Shown here in pieces: positions 1 to 8,528 of a stretch of DNA of 64,000 nucleotides. Position numbers and translations under genes: made by a program. Position 1 is the stretch's first letter, and every line of letters begins with the position of its first letter. The stretch comes from Streptococcus gallolyticus subsp. gallolyticus DSM 16831. Its GTDB lineage: Bacteria; Bacillota; Bacilli; Lactobacillales; Streptococcaceae. The notes under the pieces were generated by a model. That model saw only the letters and a list, made by a program, of their open reading frames with translations, was not told where the DNA came from and did no database searches. The stretch spans positions 1,072,001 through 1,136,000 of the forward strand of contig NZ_CP018822.1 of assembly GCF_002000985.1 (NCBI RefSeq). Direction: 5' to 3'.

Positions 1-2
1 TT

Positions 3-920
3 AAGAAAATCGATATCAATACCGTTCCTTACAGCGATAAAATTTCAGATGGACAGATTTACCTTGGCTTAAAAAATCTAAGAGGTGTTCCACGCGATTT
101 ATGCTACTGGATTATTGAAAATCGTCCATTTAGCAGTGTCGAGGATTTCTTAACACGATTGCCAGAGAATTATCAAAAGAGAGAGATGATTACACCTCTT
201 GTAGAAGTTGGTGCTTTTGACCAATTTGATAAAAATCGTCGAAAAATCATTGAAAACCTTGACCCCCTCTTTATCTTTGTCAATGAGCTCGGGAGTCTAT
301 TTGCGGATACGTCTTATAGTTGGATTGAGACAGAAGATTATCCAAATGCTGAAAAATACCGCTTAGAGCAGAGTTTGTTAGGCGTAGGAATTAGCCCACA
401 TCCGCTTTTAGAAATCGCAAGGCAATCCACAAAAGATTTTACAGCGCTAGCAGATTTGCAAGAAAATACCGAAGCAACTATTTTGGTGGAACTTAATCAG
501 ATTCGTGTCATCAGGACAAAAACGAAAGGTGAGCAAATGGCATTTTTGAGTGTTACAGATACTCAGAAAAAATTCGATGTTACCTTGTTCCCAGAAACCT
601 TTGCGCGTTTCAAAGATGAGCTTCAAGAAGGAAGATTTTATTACCTTACTGGAAAAATTCAGAATCGAAACAACCGCTTGCAGATGATTTTAAATCATAT
701 TCAAGAAGCAAGTAGTGAACGATTATGGCTCTTACTTCCAAATCATCTCCATGATAATGAAATTTCTGAGATATTATCACAATATCCAGGAAACATTCCA
801 GTGATTTTACACTATCAAGATAGTAAGCAAACATTGCAAAGTCAAAGACATTTGGTTCAAAGGACAACTGAGCTTATTGAAGCGCTATCAAGTTATACTT
901 TGAAAACGATTTATCAATAA
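3..920 (+). CDS. dnaE: DNA polymerase III subunit alpha, C-terminal 305 residues (partial)
   Basis: The frame is open from base 3, so the gene begins before the window; the ATG at 159 is internal. The visible part starts with a helix-hairpin-helix-like segment (GLKNLRGVP followed by FLTRLPENYQKREMITPLVEVGAFDQF), typical of the duplex-binding region of bacterial replicative polymerase alpha. An OB-fold follows around ATILVELNQIRVIRTKTKGEQMAF. The polymerase active site lies outside the window. As the Pol III catalytic subunit it copies the chromosome. In streptococci dnaE commonly sits directly upstream of pfkA, as here. The assignment rests on these motifs and the synteny. Confidence 0.88.
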   Translation, partial: KKIDINTVPYSDKISDGQIYLGLKNLRGVPRDLCYWIIENRPFSSVEDFLTRLPENYQKREMITPLVEVGAFDQFDKNRRKIIENLDPLFIFVNELGSLFADTSYSWIETEDYPNAEKYRLEQSLLGVGISPHPLLEIARQSTKDFTALADLQENTEATILVELNQIRVIRTKTKGEQMAFLSVTDTQKKFDVTLFPETFARFKDELQEGRFYYLTGKIQNRNNRLQMILNHIQEASSERLWLLLPNHLHDNEISEILSQYPGNIPVILHYQDSKQTLQSQRHLVQRTTELIEALSSYTLKTIYQ

Positions 921-966
921 AAATTAAGTAAAAATCAAATAAAGTGAAGCTTTTTACAAAGTAATG

Positions 967-975
967 TGCTATAAT
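967..975 (+). promoter_or_regulatory. Extended -10 promoter for pfkA
   Basis: TGCTATAAT is an extended -10 element (TG-N-TATAAT), 35 bp before the pfkA start. No good -35 box lies 16-18 bp upstream, which fits extended -10 promoters. The pfkA ribosome site is AAAGGAG near 995-1001. Confidence 0.6.
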
Positions 976-986
976 AAGAACGTTAG

Positions 987-2027
<1,041 letters not shown>

Positions 2028-2108
2028 TATTGTATTTATAGATTAAAAATTATTATTGTTATTAAAAGTCGTTAAATCGACGAAAAATAAAGGGAGTTTC
2101 ATATTATC

Positions 2109-3611
2109 ATGAATAAACGCGTAAAAATCGTTGCAACACTTGGTCCTGCGGTAGAACTCCGCGGTGGTAAAAAATTCGGTGAAGATGGATATTGGGGCGA
2201 AAGCCTTGATGTTGAAGCATCAGCTCAAAAAATCGCTGAATTGATTAAAGAAGGTGCAAACGTCTTCCGTTTCAACTTCTCACACGGTGACCACGCAGAA
2301 CAAGGTGAACGTATGGCAACTGTACGTCGTGCAGAAGAAATTGCTGGTCAAAAAGTTGGTTTCCTTCTTGACACTAAAGGTCCAGAAATCCGTACTGAAC
2401 TTTTTGAAGGTGACGCTAAAGAATATTCATACAAAACTGGTGAAAAAATCCGTGTTGCTACTAAACAAGGTATCAAATCAACTCGTGAAGTTATCGCATT
2501 GAACGTTGCTGGCGCTCTTGACATCTACGATGATGTTGAAGTTGGTAAACAAGTTCTTGTTGATGATGGTAAACTTGGTCTTCGTGTTATTGCTAAAGAT
2601 GATGCAACCCGTGAATTCGAAGTTGAAGTTGAAAACGATGGTATCATCGCTAAACAAAAAGGTGTAAACATTCCTTACACTAAAATCCCATTCCCAGCTC
2701 TTGCTGATCGTGACAACGCTGATATCCGTTTCGGTCTTGAACAAGGTCTTAACTTTATCGCTATCTCATTCGTACGTACTGCAAAAGACGTTAACGAAGT
2801 TCGTGCTATCTGTGAAGAAACTGGTAACGGACACGTTCGTTTGTTCGCTAAAATCGAAAACCAACAAGGTATTGACAACATTGATGAAATCATCGAAGCT
2901 GCTGACGGTATCATGATTGCTCGTGGTGATATGGGTATCGAAGTACCATTCGAAATGGTTCCAGTTTACCAAAAAATGATTATCACTAAAGTTAATGCAG
3001 CTGGTAAAGCAGTTATCACAGCAACTAACATGCTTGAATCAATGACTGACAAACCACGTGCTACTCGTTCTGAAGTATCTGACGTATTCAACGCTGTTAT
3101 CGATGGTACTGATGCAACTATGCTTTCAGGTGAATCTGCAAATGGTAAATACCCAGTTGAAGCTGTTCGTGCAATGGCTACAATTGATAAAAATGCTCAA
3201 ACTCTTCTTAACGAATACGGACGTCTTGATTCATCATCATTCGCTCGTACTTCTAAAACAGAAGTTGTGGCTTCAGCAGTTAAAGATGCAACAAGCTCAA
3301 TGGATATTAAACTTGTCGTAGCTCTTACTGAATCTGGTAACACTGCTCGTCTTATCTCTAAATACCGTCCAGATGCTGACATCTTGGCTGTAACATTTGA
3401 CGAAAAAACTCAAAAATCACTTATGATTAACTGGGGTGTTATTCCAGTTGTAACTGAAAAACCTGCATCAACTGATGATATGTTTGAAGTTGCTGAAAAA
3501 GCTGCCCTTGAATCAGGATTGGTTCAATCAGGTGATAACATCGTTATCGTCGCTGGTGTTCCAGTTGGTTCAGGTGGTACAAACACAATGCGTATCCGCA
3601 CTGTAAAATAA
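2109..3611 (+). CDS. pyk: Pyruvate kinase
   Basis: Converts phosphoenolpyruvate and ADP to pyruvate and ATP, the last step of glycolysis. The 500-residue protein has the PK barrel: VATLGPAV at the N-terminus, FRFNFSHGDH, LLDTKGPEIRTELF, the catalytic-lysine motif FAKIENQQGIDN, and the metal-binding IMIARGDMGIEVP. The C-terminal allosteric domain includes VALTESGNTARLISKYRP and ends VPVGSGGTNTMRIRTVK. The start follows AAAGGGAG. It is downstream of pfkA, the usual streptococcal pair, and its transcript probably ends at the hairpin at 3722-3770 after a structured 3' region. Confidence 0.97.
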   Translation: MNKRVKIVATLGPAVELRGGKKFGEDGYWGESLDVEASAQKIAELIKEGANVFRFNFSHGDHAEQGERMATVRRAEEIAGQKVGFLLDTKGPEIRTELFEGDAKEYSYKTGEKIRVATKQGIKSTREVIALNVAGALDIYDDVEVGKQVLVDDGKLGLRVIAKDDATREFEVEVENDGIIAKQKGVNIPYTKIPFPALADRDNADIRFGLEQGLNFIAISFVRTAKDVNEVRAICEETGNGHVRLFAKIENQQGIDNIDEIIEAADGIMIARGDMGIEVPFEMVPVYQKMIITKVNAAGKAVITATNMLESMTDKPRATRSEVSDVFNAVIDGTDATMLSGESANGKYPVEAVRAMATIDKNAQTLLNEYGRLDSSSFARTSKTEVVASAVKDATSSMDIKLVVALTESGNTARLISKYRPDADILAVTFDEKTQKSLMINWGVIPVVTEKPASTDDMFEVAEKAALESGLVQSGDNIVIVAGVPVGSGGTNTMRIRTVK

Positions 3612-3623
3612 GGCGGTAAGTCA

Positions 3624-3704
3624 GAAATCTTTGATTTCGTTGACGCACCTCCGTCAGGAATGCTAGGATACTCATAGTTCAGAGAACGAAGAGTATCTCC
3701 AGCA
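3624..3704 (+). other. Three-hairpin structured region in the pyk 3' untranslated region
   Basis: Directly after the pyk stop there are three consecutive potential stem-loops. They are GAAATC/GATTTC (3624-3638), TGACG/CGTCA (3641-3656), and a longer one pairing TGCTAGGATACTC (3661-3673) with GAGTATCTCCAGCA (3691-3704). An outer pairing of TCGTTGAC with GTCTACGA could enclose the last two. None has a U-tract, so they are not terminators. It may be a dispersed intergenic repeat or an mRNA-stabilising 3' element; I could not find a second copy in this window. Confidence 0.4.
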
Positions 3705-3721
3705 GTCTACGACGAAAATAT

Positions 3722-3770
3722 AAAAGCCTATCATATCAAGCTTTGCAGCCTGTGTGATAGGGCTTTTTTT
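3722..3770 (+). terminator. Rho-independent terminator of pfkA-pyk
   Basis: Near-palindrome AAAAGCCTATCA ... TGATAGGGCTTTTTTT forms a long stem followed by a seven-T tract. Confidence 0.8.
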
Positions 3771-4049
3771 ATGTTGTGGGGCATTTTGGGGCAAACTAGA
3801 GTGGTAATTCATTAATCGTGTCCACAACTTTATCTTTCATTTTGTTTGTGGGGCGCAAAATATTTCTTTGTATTGAAGTCTGTTTGTCTTTTGAAAGTAA
3901 GTATCCATATCTTTCCAATCTAATCTAAAAATTTTTCTTTATTCTAAATTATTTCACTTACTCTATATAGGCTGTTATGTTTACGTGTTAGCGGCTTTTT
4001 CTTGATTTTGGGGTTAAATGACCTACTTTTTTTATACAATGAAAAATGA
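3771..4049. other. Intergenic stretch between pyk and lepB with an att-like GGGGCA repeat
   Basis: About 280 bp with no convincing gene. Two GGGGCA copies separated by TTTT lie at 3778-3793. On the minus strand, right beside them, a short open segment ends with residues KVVDTINELPL and a stop. GC-rich repeats directly after an integrase stop codon are seen in some lactic acid bacterial prophages and integrative elements, so this could be the decayed tail of one. An in-frame stop only about 41 codons upstream limits the segment, and it has no recognisable catalytic motif. The call is weak. Confidence 0.2.
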
Positions 4050-4055
4050 TATAAT
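4050..4055 (+). promoter_or_regulatory. -10 element for lepB
   Basis: TATAAT lies 22 bp before the chosen lepB ATG at 4078. It falls inside the longer open frame that begins at 4018, which argues that the longer frame is not translated. Confidence 0.45.
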
Positions 4056-4077
4056 AGAACAAAGAATAGGAGAAATT

Positions 4078-4635
4078 ATGGTAAAGCGCGATTTTATTCG
4101 AAATATTATTATAGCTTTGATAGCTATTTTGGCGATATTCTTGTTGAGGATTTTTGTTTTTTCAACATTTAAAGTTCATGAAGATGCGGCTAATTCGTAT
4201 TTGTCGAATGGGGATGTTGTAGTTGTCAATCGTAATCGGACTCCTCAATACAAGGATTTTATTGTTTATGAAGTTGATGGTACTTTTTATATTAGTCGTG
4301 TTATTGCGACTGCTGGTGAAAGTGCGACAGTTATGGATGATATCCTATATATTGACAACGAAGTTCAAGAAGAGCCATACATTAGCCAAATTAAGTCTGA
4401 ATATCTATCGACATCGGATAATCAACAAGCCTTTACATCTGATTTTTCTGTTAATACTATCACGAATGATAAATATAGCGAGGTGCCAAAGGGAAGTTAT
4501 CTGGTATTAAACGATGACCGTCAGAATACAAATGATAGTCGTACATTTGGTCTGATTAAAGAAAGTCAGATACGTGGTGTCGTCACGTTTAAACTATTAC
4601 CACTAAGTAAATTTGGCTTCATCACAACAGAGTAG
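4078..4635 (+). CDS. lepB: Signal peptidase I-like protein lacking the catalytic serine and lysine
   Basis: A 185-residue member of the type I signal peptidase (S26) family with an N-terminal membrane anchor (about residues 8-29, IRNIIIALIAILAIFLLRIF). The fold is recognisable: FKVHEDAANSYLSNGD aligns with the box holding the Ser-Met-x-Pro motif, YISRVIATAGES with the Lys-Arg-Val-Ile-Gly box, and LNDDRQNTNDSRTFG with the Gly-Asp-Asp-Arg...Ser-Arg box. The nucleophile position is Ala37 and the general-base lysine position is Ser73, so the Ser/Lys dyad is absent and peptidase activity is not expected. Non-catalytic relatives such as SipA assist pilus assembly in group A streptococci. The start at 4078 has AGGAG five bases before it. 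The last codons and the terminator recur at 8310. Confidence 0.85.
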   Translation: MVKRDFIRNIIIALIAILAIFLLRIFVFSTFKVHEDAANSYLSNGDVVVVNRNRTPQYKDFIVYEVDGTFYISRVIATAGESATVMDDILYIDNEVQEEPYISQIKSEYLSTSDNQQAFTSDFSVNTITNDKYSEVPKGSYLVLNDDRQNTNDSRTFGLIKESQIRGVVTFKLLPLSKFGFITTE

Positions 4636-4659
4636 CAGTAGCTGCTCTGTTTTTTTATG
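4613..4659 (+). repeat. 47-bp direct repeat, left copy (lepB 3' end plus terminator)
   Basis: Identical over 47 bp to 8310-8356. It covers the last lepB codons (GFITTE, stop), the terminator hairpin and the trailing ATG. Identity stops abruptly at both ends (T versus C on the left, C versus A on the right). The two copies bound a 3650-bp segment holding only the ABC exporter pair. Confidence 0.95.
4626..4656 (+). terminator. lepB terminator (left copy)
   Basis: Stem ACAGAGTAGC / GCTGCTCTGT with an AGTA loop and one T-G pair, followed by seven T residues. Confidence 0.85.
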
Positions 4660-4844
4660 CAATTTGATATTATTTAAATTCTGAAATAGAAAATTTTCTT
4701 CCAAAAGTACCTTAGTGATAAGTTTTAACTATCACTTGATTAAGAATAATTATTAGATAAAAGTATATACAAATGATAAAATGGATTTACATTTATGTTT
4801 TATAGACCTATTATCACTATTTGTTGTTGGTAGGAAGGGAGTTT

Positions 4845-6566
4845 ATGAGTAAATTATTTCAGAGAAAAGAAGCGTCTTGGAAGGCTTTCTTTCATTTATT
4901 GCATGAAGCACACTTACCTTGGTTATTCATTGGAATAACAATTAGTATTTCACTAATTTCTTCTAGTTTAGGGTTGTTGTTGCCAGATTATACTGAGCGT
5001 ATTATTGATGGTGATTATGGTAATCGTGTAATGGCAACTTTTATCGGTGTTATTATTCTGACGGCTGTTGTTGATTTTTTGGTGTCTTTTTTGCAGTATA
5101 GTCTTAATGCTCGTGTTGCAAAGCATTTGAGAGAATACATCTTTGGAAAGATTTTAAGATTACCAATTGTTGAAATCGAAAAGAATGGCTCCAAAGAGCT
5201 TATCAGTAGATTGACAACTGATTCATCCGCAGTAGGAAGTTTATTTTCTGAAATTTTACCGAATATGATTTCTGGAGGATATTACATTGTTAGTTCTTTA
5301 GTGATGATTGGCAAATATAGTTGGAAGTTGGGAATTATTGCCATTTCTGTTGGAGTTGTCCAGCTTGGTTTGGCATTTTTTTCTGGGCGTGTTGTGTTTA
5401 AATTTAATCATAAAACACAAACCAAATTATCATATTTGACTGAAGTCGTTTCGGAAGTGATGAACCACATTTCTTTGATAAAGGTTTTCTTGACCGAAAA
5501 AAGTGAACAAGAACGTGCACAAAATTTGTCATCAGATTATTATCAAACAAGTTTCAAGGCACAGATGGTGACTAATACCTTTACCTACTTATCACAATTT
5601 GTAACGCTTTTGGGTAGTTTATTTACCATTATAGCTGGTGGTATTATGGTGACACAAAACGTTATTAGTAAAGGGGAGTGGGTTGCTTATTTCATGTTTT
5701 ATTATTACATGTCTCAATATTTAGAGATGTTTCCTTACTATTGGGATGAGTTAAAAGGGCTGCAAGGAACAGTTAATCGATTATCAAATATCTCAAGTCA
5801 ATCAGAAGAAAATCTCGATGAAGGAATTGCTTTATTAAATAATGAAAATGCTATTTCATTTGAGCAAGTATCGTTTGGGTATGGAGAGAAAACGGTTCTT
5901 GAAAATATTTCTTTTAGCATTCCTGAGACAGGTATAACTGCTTTAGTCGGCAAAAATGGAGCAGGAAAATCGACGATTTTAGGTTTGATTGAGCGTTTTT
6001 ATTCTCCGAATTCGGGAAAGATAACTTATGGACAGCATAATGTTGCTGACTTCAAACTTTCTGATTGGCGAAAAAACTTTGCGTGGGTTCCACAAAACAT
6101 ACGTTTGACAGAAAAAACGATTCGCGAAAATTTATTGTATGGTTGCACAAAAAATTACTCTGATGATGAGATTATTTTTTATTGTCAAAAAGTTGGTTTA
6201 GGAGATTTTATAACGGAATTGCCACTAGGGCTTGATACGAAAGTTGAAGAATTCGGTGAAAATTTTTCTGGCGGTCAAAGACAAAAAATAATGATTGTTA
6301 GAGCGATATTGCGCGGGGCTAAGTACCTTATCTTGGATGAACATAGTTCCAATCTTGATACTGAAAGTTCTTCTAAAATTGCTGAATTGTTGTTTGAATT
6401 GGCAAAAGAAAAAGCGGTTATTTTAGTTTCTCATAAGATGTCGTATGTTAGTCAAGCTGACAATATTCTTGTTCTTAATCAAGGGAAGATAGAAGCCTGG
6501 GGAAAACATAGAGACCTTCTTGAGAAAAGCCTTGTGTATCGAAATCTTTATCGTCAGGGAGTGTAG
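4845..6566 (+). CDS. ABC exporter half-transporter (permease fused to ATPase), first of a pair
   Basis: A 573-residue type IV ABC exporter subunit. An N-terminal domain with about six membrane helices (residues 25-320) precedes a nucleotide-binding domain. Walker A is LVGKNGAGKST, the signature is FSGGQRQK, Walker B is YLILDEHSSNLD, and the H-loop is LVSHK. The ATG at 4845 follows AGGAAGGGA; the TTG 24 bases earlier is unlikely. Its partner begins 6 bp downstream, and the two probably form a heterodimer exporting a lipid, drug or peptide, but the substrate cannot be read from sequence. No peptidase C39 domain is present. The gene lies within the segment bounded by the duplicated lepB 3' end, so it was probably acquired as a cassette. 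Confidence 0.85.
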   Translation: MSKLFQRKEASWKAFFHLLHEAHLPWLFIGITISISLISSSLGLLLPDYTERIIDGDYGNRVMATFIGVIILTAVVDFLVSFLQYSLNARVAKHLREYIFGKILRLPIVEIEKNGSKELISRLTTDSSAVGSLFSEILPNMISGGYYIVSSLVMIGKYSWKLGIIAISVGVVQLGLAFFSGRVVFKFNHKTQTKLSYLTEVVSEVMNHISLIKVFLTEKSEQERAQNLSSDYYQTSFKAQMVTNTFTYLSQFVTLLGSLFTIIAGGIMVTQNVISKGEWVAYFMFYYYMSQYLEMFPYYWDELKGLQGTVNRLSNISSQSEENLDEGIALLNNENAISFEQVSFGYGEKTVLENISFSIPETGITALVGKNGAGKSTILGLIERFYSPNSGKITYGQHNVADFKLSDWRKNFAWVPQNIRLTEKTIRENLLYGCTKNYSDDEIIFYCQKVGLGDFITELPLGLDTKVEEFGENFSGGQRQKIMIVRAILRGAKYLILDEHSSNLDTESSSKIAELLFELAKEKAVILVSHKMSYVSQADNILVLNQGKIEAWGKHRDLLEKSLVYRNLYRQGV

Positions 6567-6572
6567 GAAAAG

Positions 6573-8296
6573 ATGGAAAATATTATTGAAAATTCGGAGA
6601 CTAGGGGGCAATGGAAAAGTTTTTGGGGATTGATAAAAGAAGCAAATGTGCCTTGGTATCTCTATTTTTTGACATTAGGAATGGATATTTTATCAGCTAA
6701 GTTATTTGTGAAATTACCTGTTTTACTTGGCGATATAATGGAGGGCATGATTTTTAATGGAAATCTTGTTTTTGATTATAGCCTTATTAGTTTAGCCAAT
6801 TTAGTGTTTAGTTTTTTAACAATACTTGTCTTTAATATCGTGGACTTGAAGATTAATATTTCAGGACTGTGGGGGTATGGAATAAAATCATTCAACTTCC
6901 AATGAAGCGAATAATATCAGAAGGCGCAAGTTCTTTGACAAGTCGTGTCACCAATGATAGCACAGGTCTTGGCTTGGCTTTAAGCGGAATTTTTAATTTA
7001 TTTAGTACGATTTGTTCAATTCTTCTGGTTTACCTTGAGATGTTAAGAGTGAACAAAAATCTGACACTATTGCTCTTAGTTGTTCCTTTGTGGGTTGTGT
7101 TTTCAATGAAAATTATTGGTCGTCTTGCTTATGGGGCTCAAAAAAATATTCAAGATAATCTATCCACATTGACATCATATCTAAGCATTCAACTTCCAAA
7201 TATCAAACAGATAAAATCCTATGGCATGGAGACTCAAGAGTTTGTCAAGGGAAAAGCAATCATTGAGGAGCAATACCATTCTGAAATGGTTATGGCGCGA
7301 GTGAATATTGTCAGTAATTCTTTAACTTTGATGACCAATTTATTGAATAATTTAATTGTTCTTGGTTATGGAACGTTTTTGATGAGTCAACAGCAATTGT
7401 CATTAGGAGATTTTACCACATTTTTTGTGTTTGTTACGCAGGGAAATTTGAATGCAGGTATGTCTGTGATTTTGATGTACTATCAGAATATAAAGACTGG
7501 TCTAGGATGTTGCTCGAAAATTGCTGAAATCATGAAAGCAAATTCTGAATTGCTAAATGTGGGTGAGACTTTGCTTGGTGAGGCGTTGGAACAAGCACTT
7601 TATTTTGACTCGGTTTCTTTTGCTTATAACGATAAAATTATTTTAGACGATGTCAGTTTTTGTATTCCAAAAAACAAGCTAACCGTAATTGTGGGAACGA
7701 ACGGCTCTGGTAAATCTACACTTTTAAAATTAATTGAACGTTTGTACCAACCAAATTCGGGAAATATTTATTATGGAAAAGAAAATATTCAAAAATATTC
7801 TTTGAATGAGTGGCGTCGTCAAATCAGCTATGCCATTCAAAATAGTCCATTAATGTTTGGAACGATTAAAGAAAATTTGGTGTACGGTGTAACAGCCTCT
7901 GATGAAACTGAATTACTTTCACTAACGAGTAGCTTGGGATTTGATATCAAAGACAGTGCCAAATTTTTAAATGCTCAAGTTGGTGAAATGGGAGAGCATT
8001 TATCAGGTGGGCAAAAACAGAAACTTTCAATTATTAGGTCTATTGCTAAAGATGCAAGCATTTATTTATTTGATGAAATTACAGATGCCTTAGACTCGAC
8101 AAGCGACTGTAAGGTTCTTGAGTTGTTGACTGAGAAGCTTAAAAATAAAACCATTGTTGCCGTTACCCATGATATTAATATGGTAAAAGCAGCAGATTAT
8201 GTTGTATTTCTTGAAAACGGGAGATGTGTAGAAACTGGAAAGCATGAAGAATTGCTTCAACAGAGTAAAAATTATCGTAACCTTTGGTCTTACTAG
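6573..8296 (+). pseudogene. ABC exporter half-transporter, second of the pair, frameshifted
   Basis: Two overlapping frames together make one exporter subunit of about 574 residues, matching its partner. The first (6573-6905) encodes the first membrane segments, through ISGLW. The second (from about 6869 to 8296) resumes at VWNKIIQLPMKRI and carries the rest of the membrane domain, Walker A VGTNGSGKST, signature LSGGQKQK, Walker B IYLFDEITDALD and H-loop VTHD. The break is at five G residues (6871-6875); one extra G restores the frame. It may be a real inactivating mutation, a slippage-prone switch or an assembly error. A GTG at 6869 with AGGA just upstream could restart translation, but that product would lack the first helices. 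Confidence 0.75.
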
Positions 8297-8309
8297 ATAA
8301 CTTTATATC

Positions 8310-8356
8310 TTGGCTTCATCACAACAGAGTAGCAGTAGCTGCTCTGTTTTTTTATG
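8310..8356 (+). repeat. 47-bp direct repeat, right copy (lepB 3' end plus terminator)
   Basis: Exact second copy of 4613-4659, starting 13 bp after the stop of the second ABC gene. Here the lepB codons are not attached to any gene, so this is the duplicated or resident end left by insertion of the ABC cassette. Confidence 0.95.
8323..8353 (+). terminator. Terminator (right copy) closing the ABC pair
   Basis: The same hairpin and seven-T tract as at 4626-4656, carried within the duplicated segment. It now ends the ABC exporter transcript just before the glmS promoter. Confidence 0.85.
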
Positions 8357-8359
8357 AGA

Positions 8360-8382
8360 TATACCAATCGATAATTGGTATA
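8360..8382 (+). promoter_or_regulatory. Inverted repeat, likely NagR (GntR-family) operator upstream of glmS
   Basis: Arms TATACCAAT and ATTGGTATA are separated by 5 bp. Two further half-site-like copies of TATACCAATT lie at 8391-8400, just before the -35 box, and at 8469-8478 in the leader. Streptococcal NagR is known to control glmS and nag genes through similar sites; the assignment here is by resemblance. Confidence 0.55.
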
Positions 8383-8406
8383 TACAAAACTATACCAATT
8401 TAATTG

Positions 8407-8435
8407 TTGACAATATAAAATCAAAATTATATACT
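8407..8435 (+). promoter_or_regulatory. glmS promoter
   Basis: A perfect -35 TTGACA (8407-8412), 17-bp spacer and -10 TATACT (8430-8435). This predicts a leader of about 87 nt. There is no room or similarity for a glmS ribozyme. Confidence 0.75.
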
Positions 8436-8528
8436 GATGTTGTTAGGTTTTAGAAGTCTTTATTAGACTATACCAATTTAAAAAATAAGAAAGAATTAGC
8501 AAGTAAAGTCTTGCTAAAGGTGAAAATT

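Noticed and set aside
4018..4077. Longer lepB start
   Set aside because: The extra 20 residues overlap a TATAAT box and precede a good Shine-Dalgarno for ATG 4078.
8436..8528. glmS ribozyme
   Set aside because: The leader is only about 90 nt and has no double-pseudoknot-like sequence; regulation by NagR-like sites is better supported.
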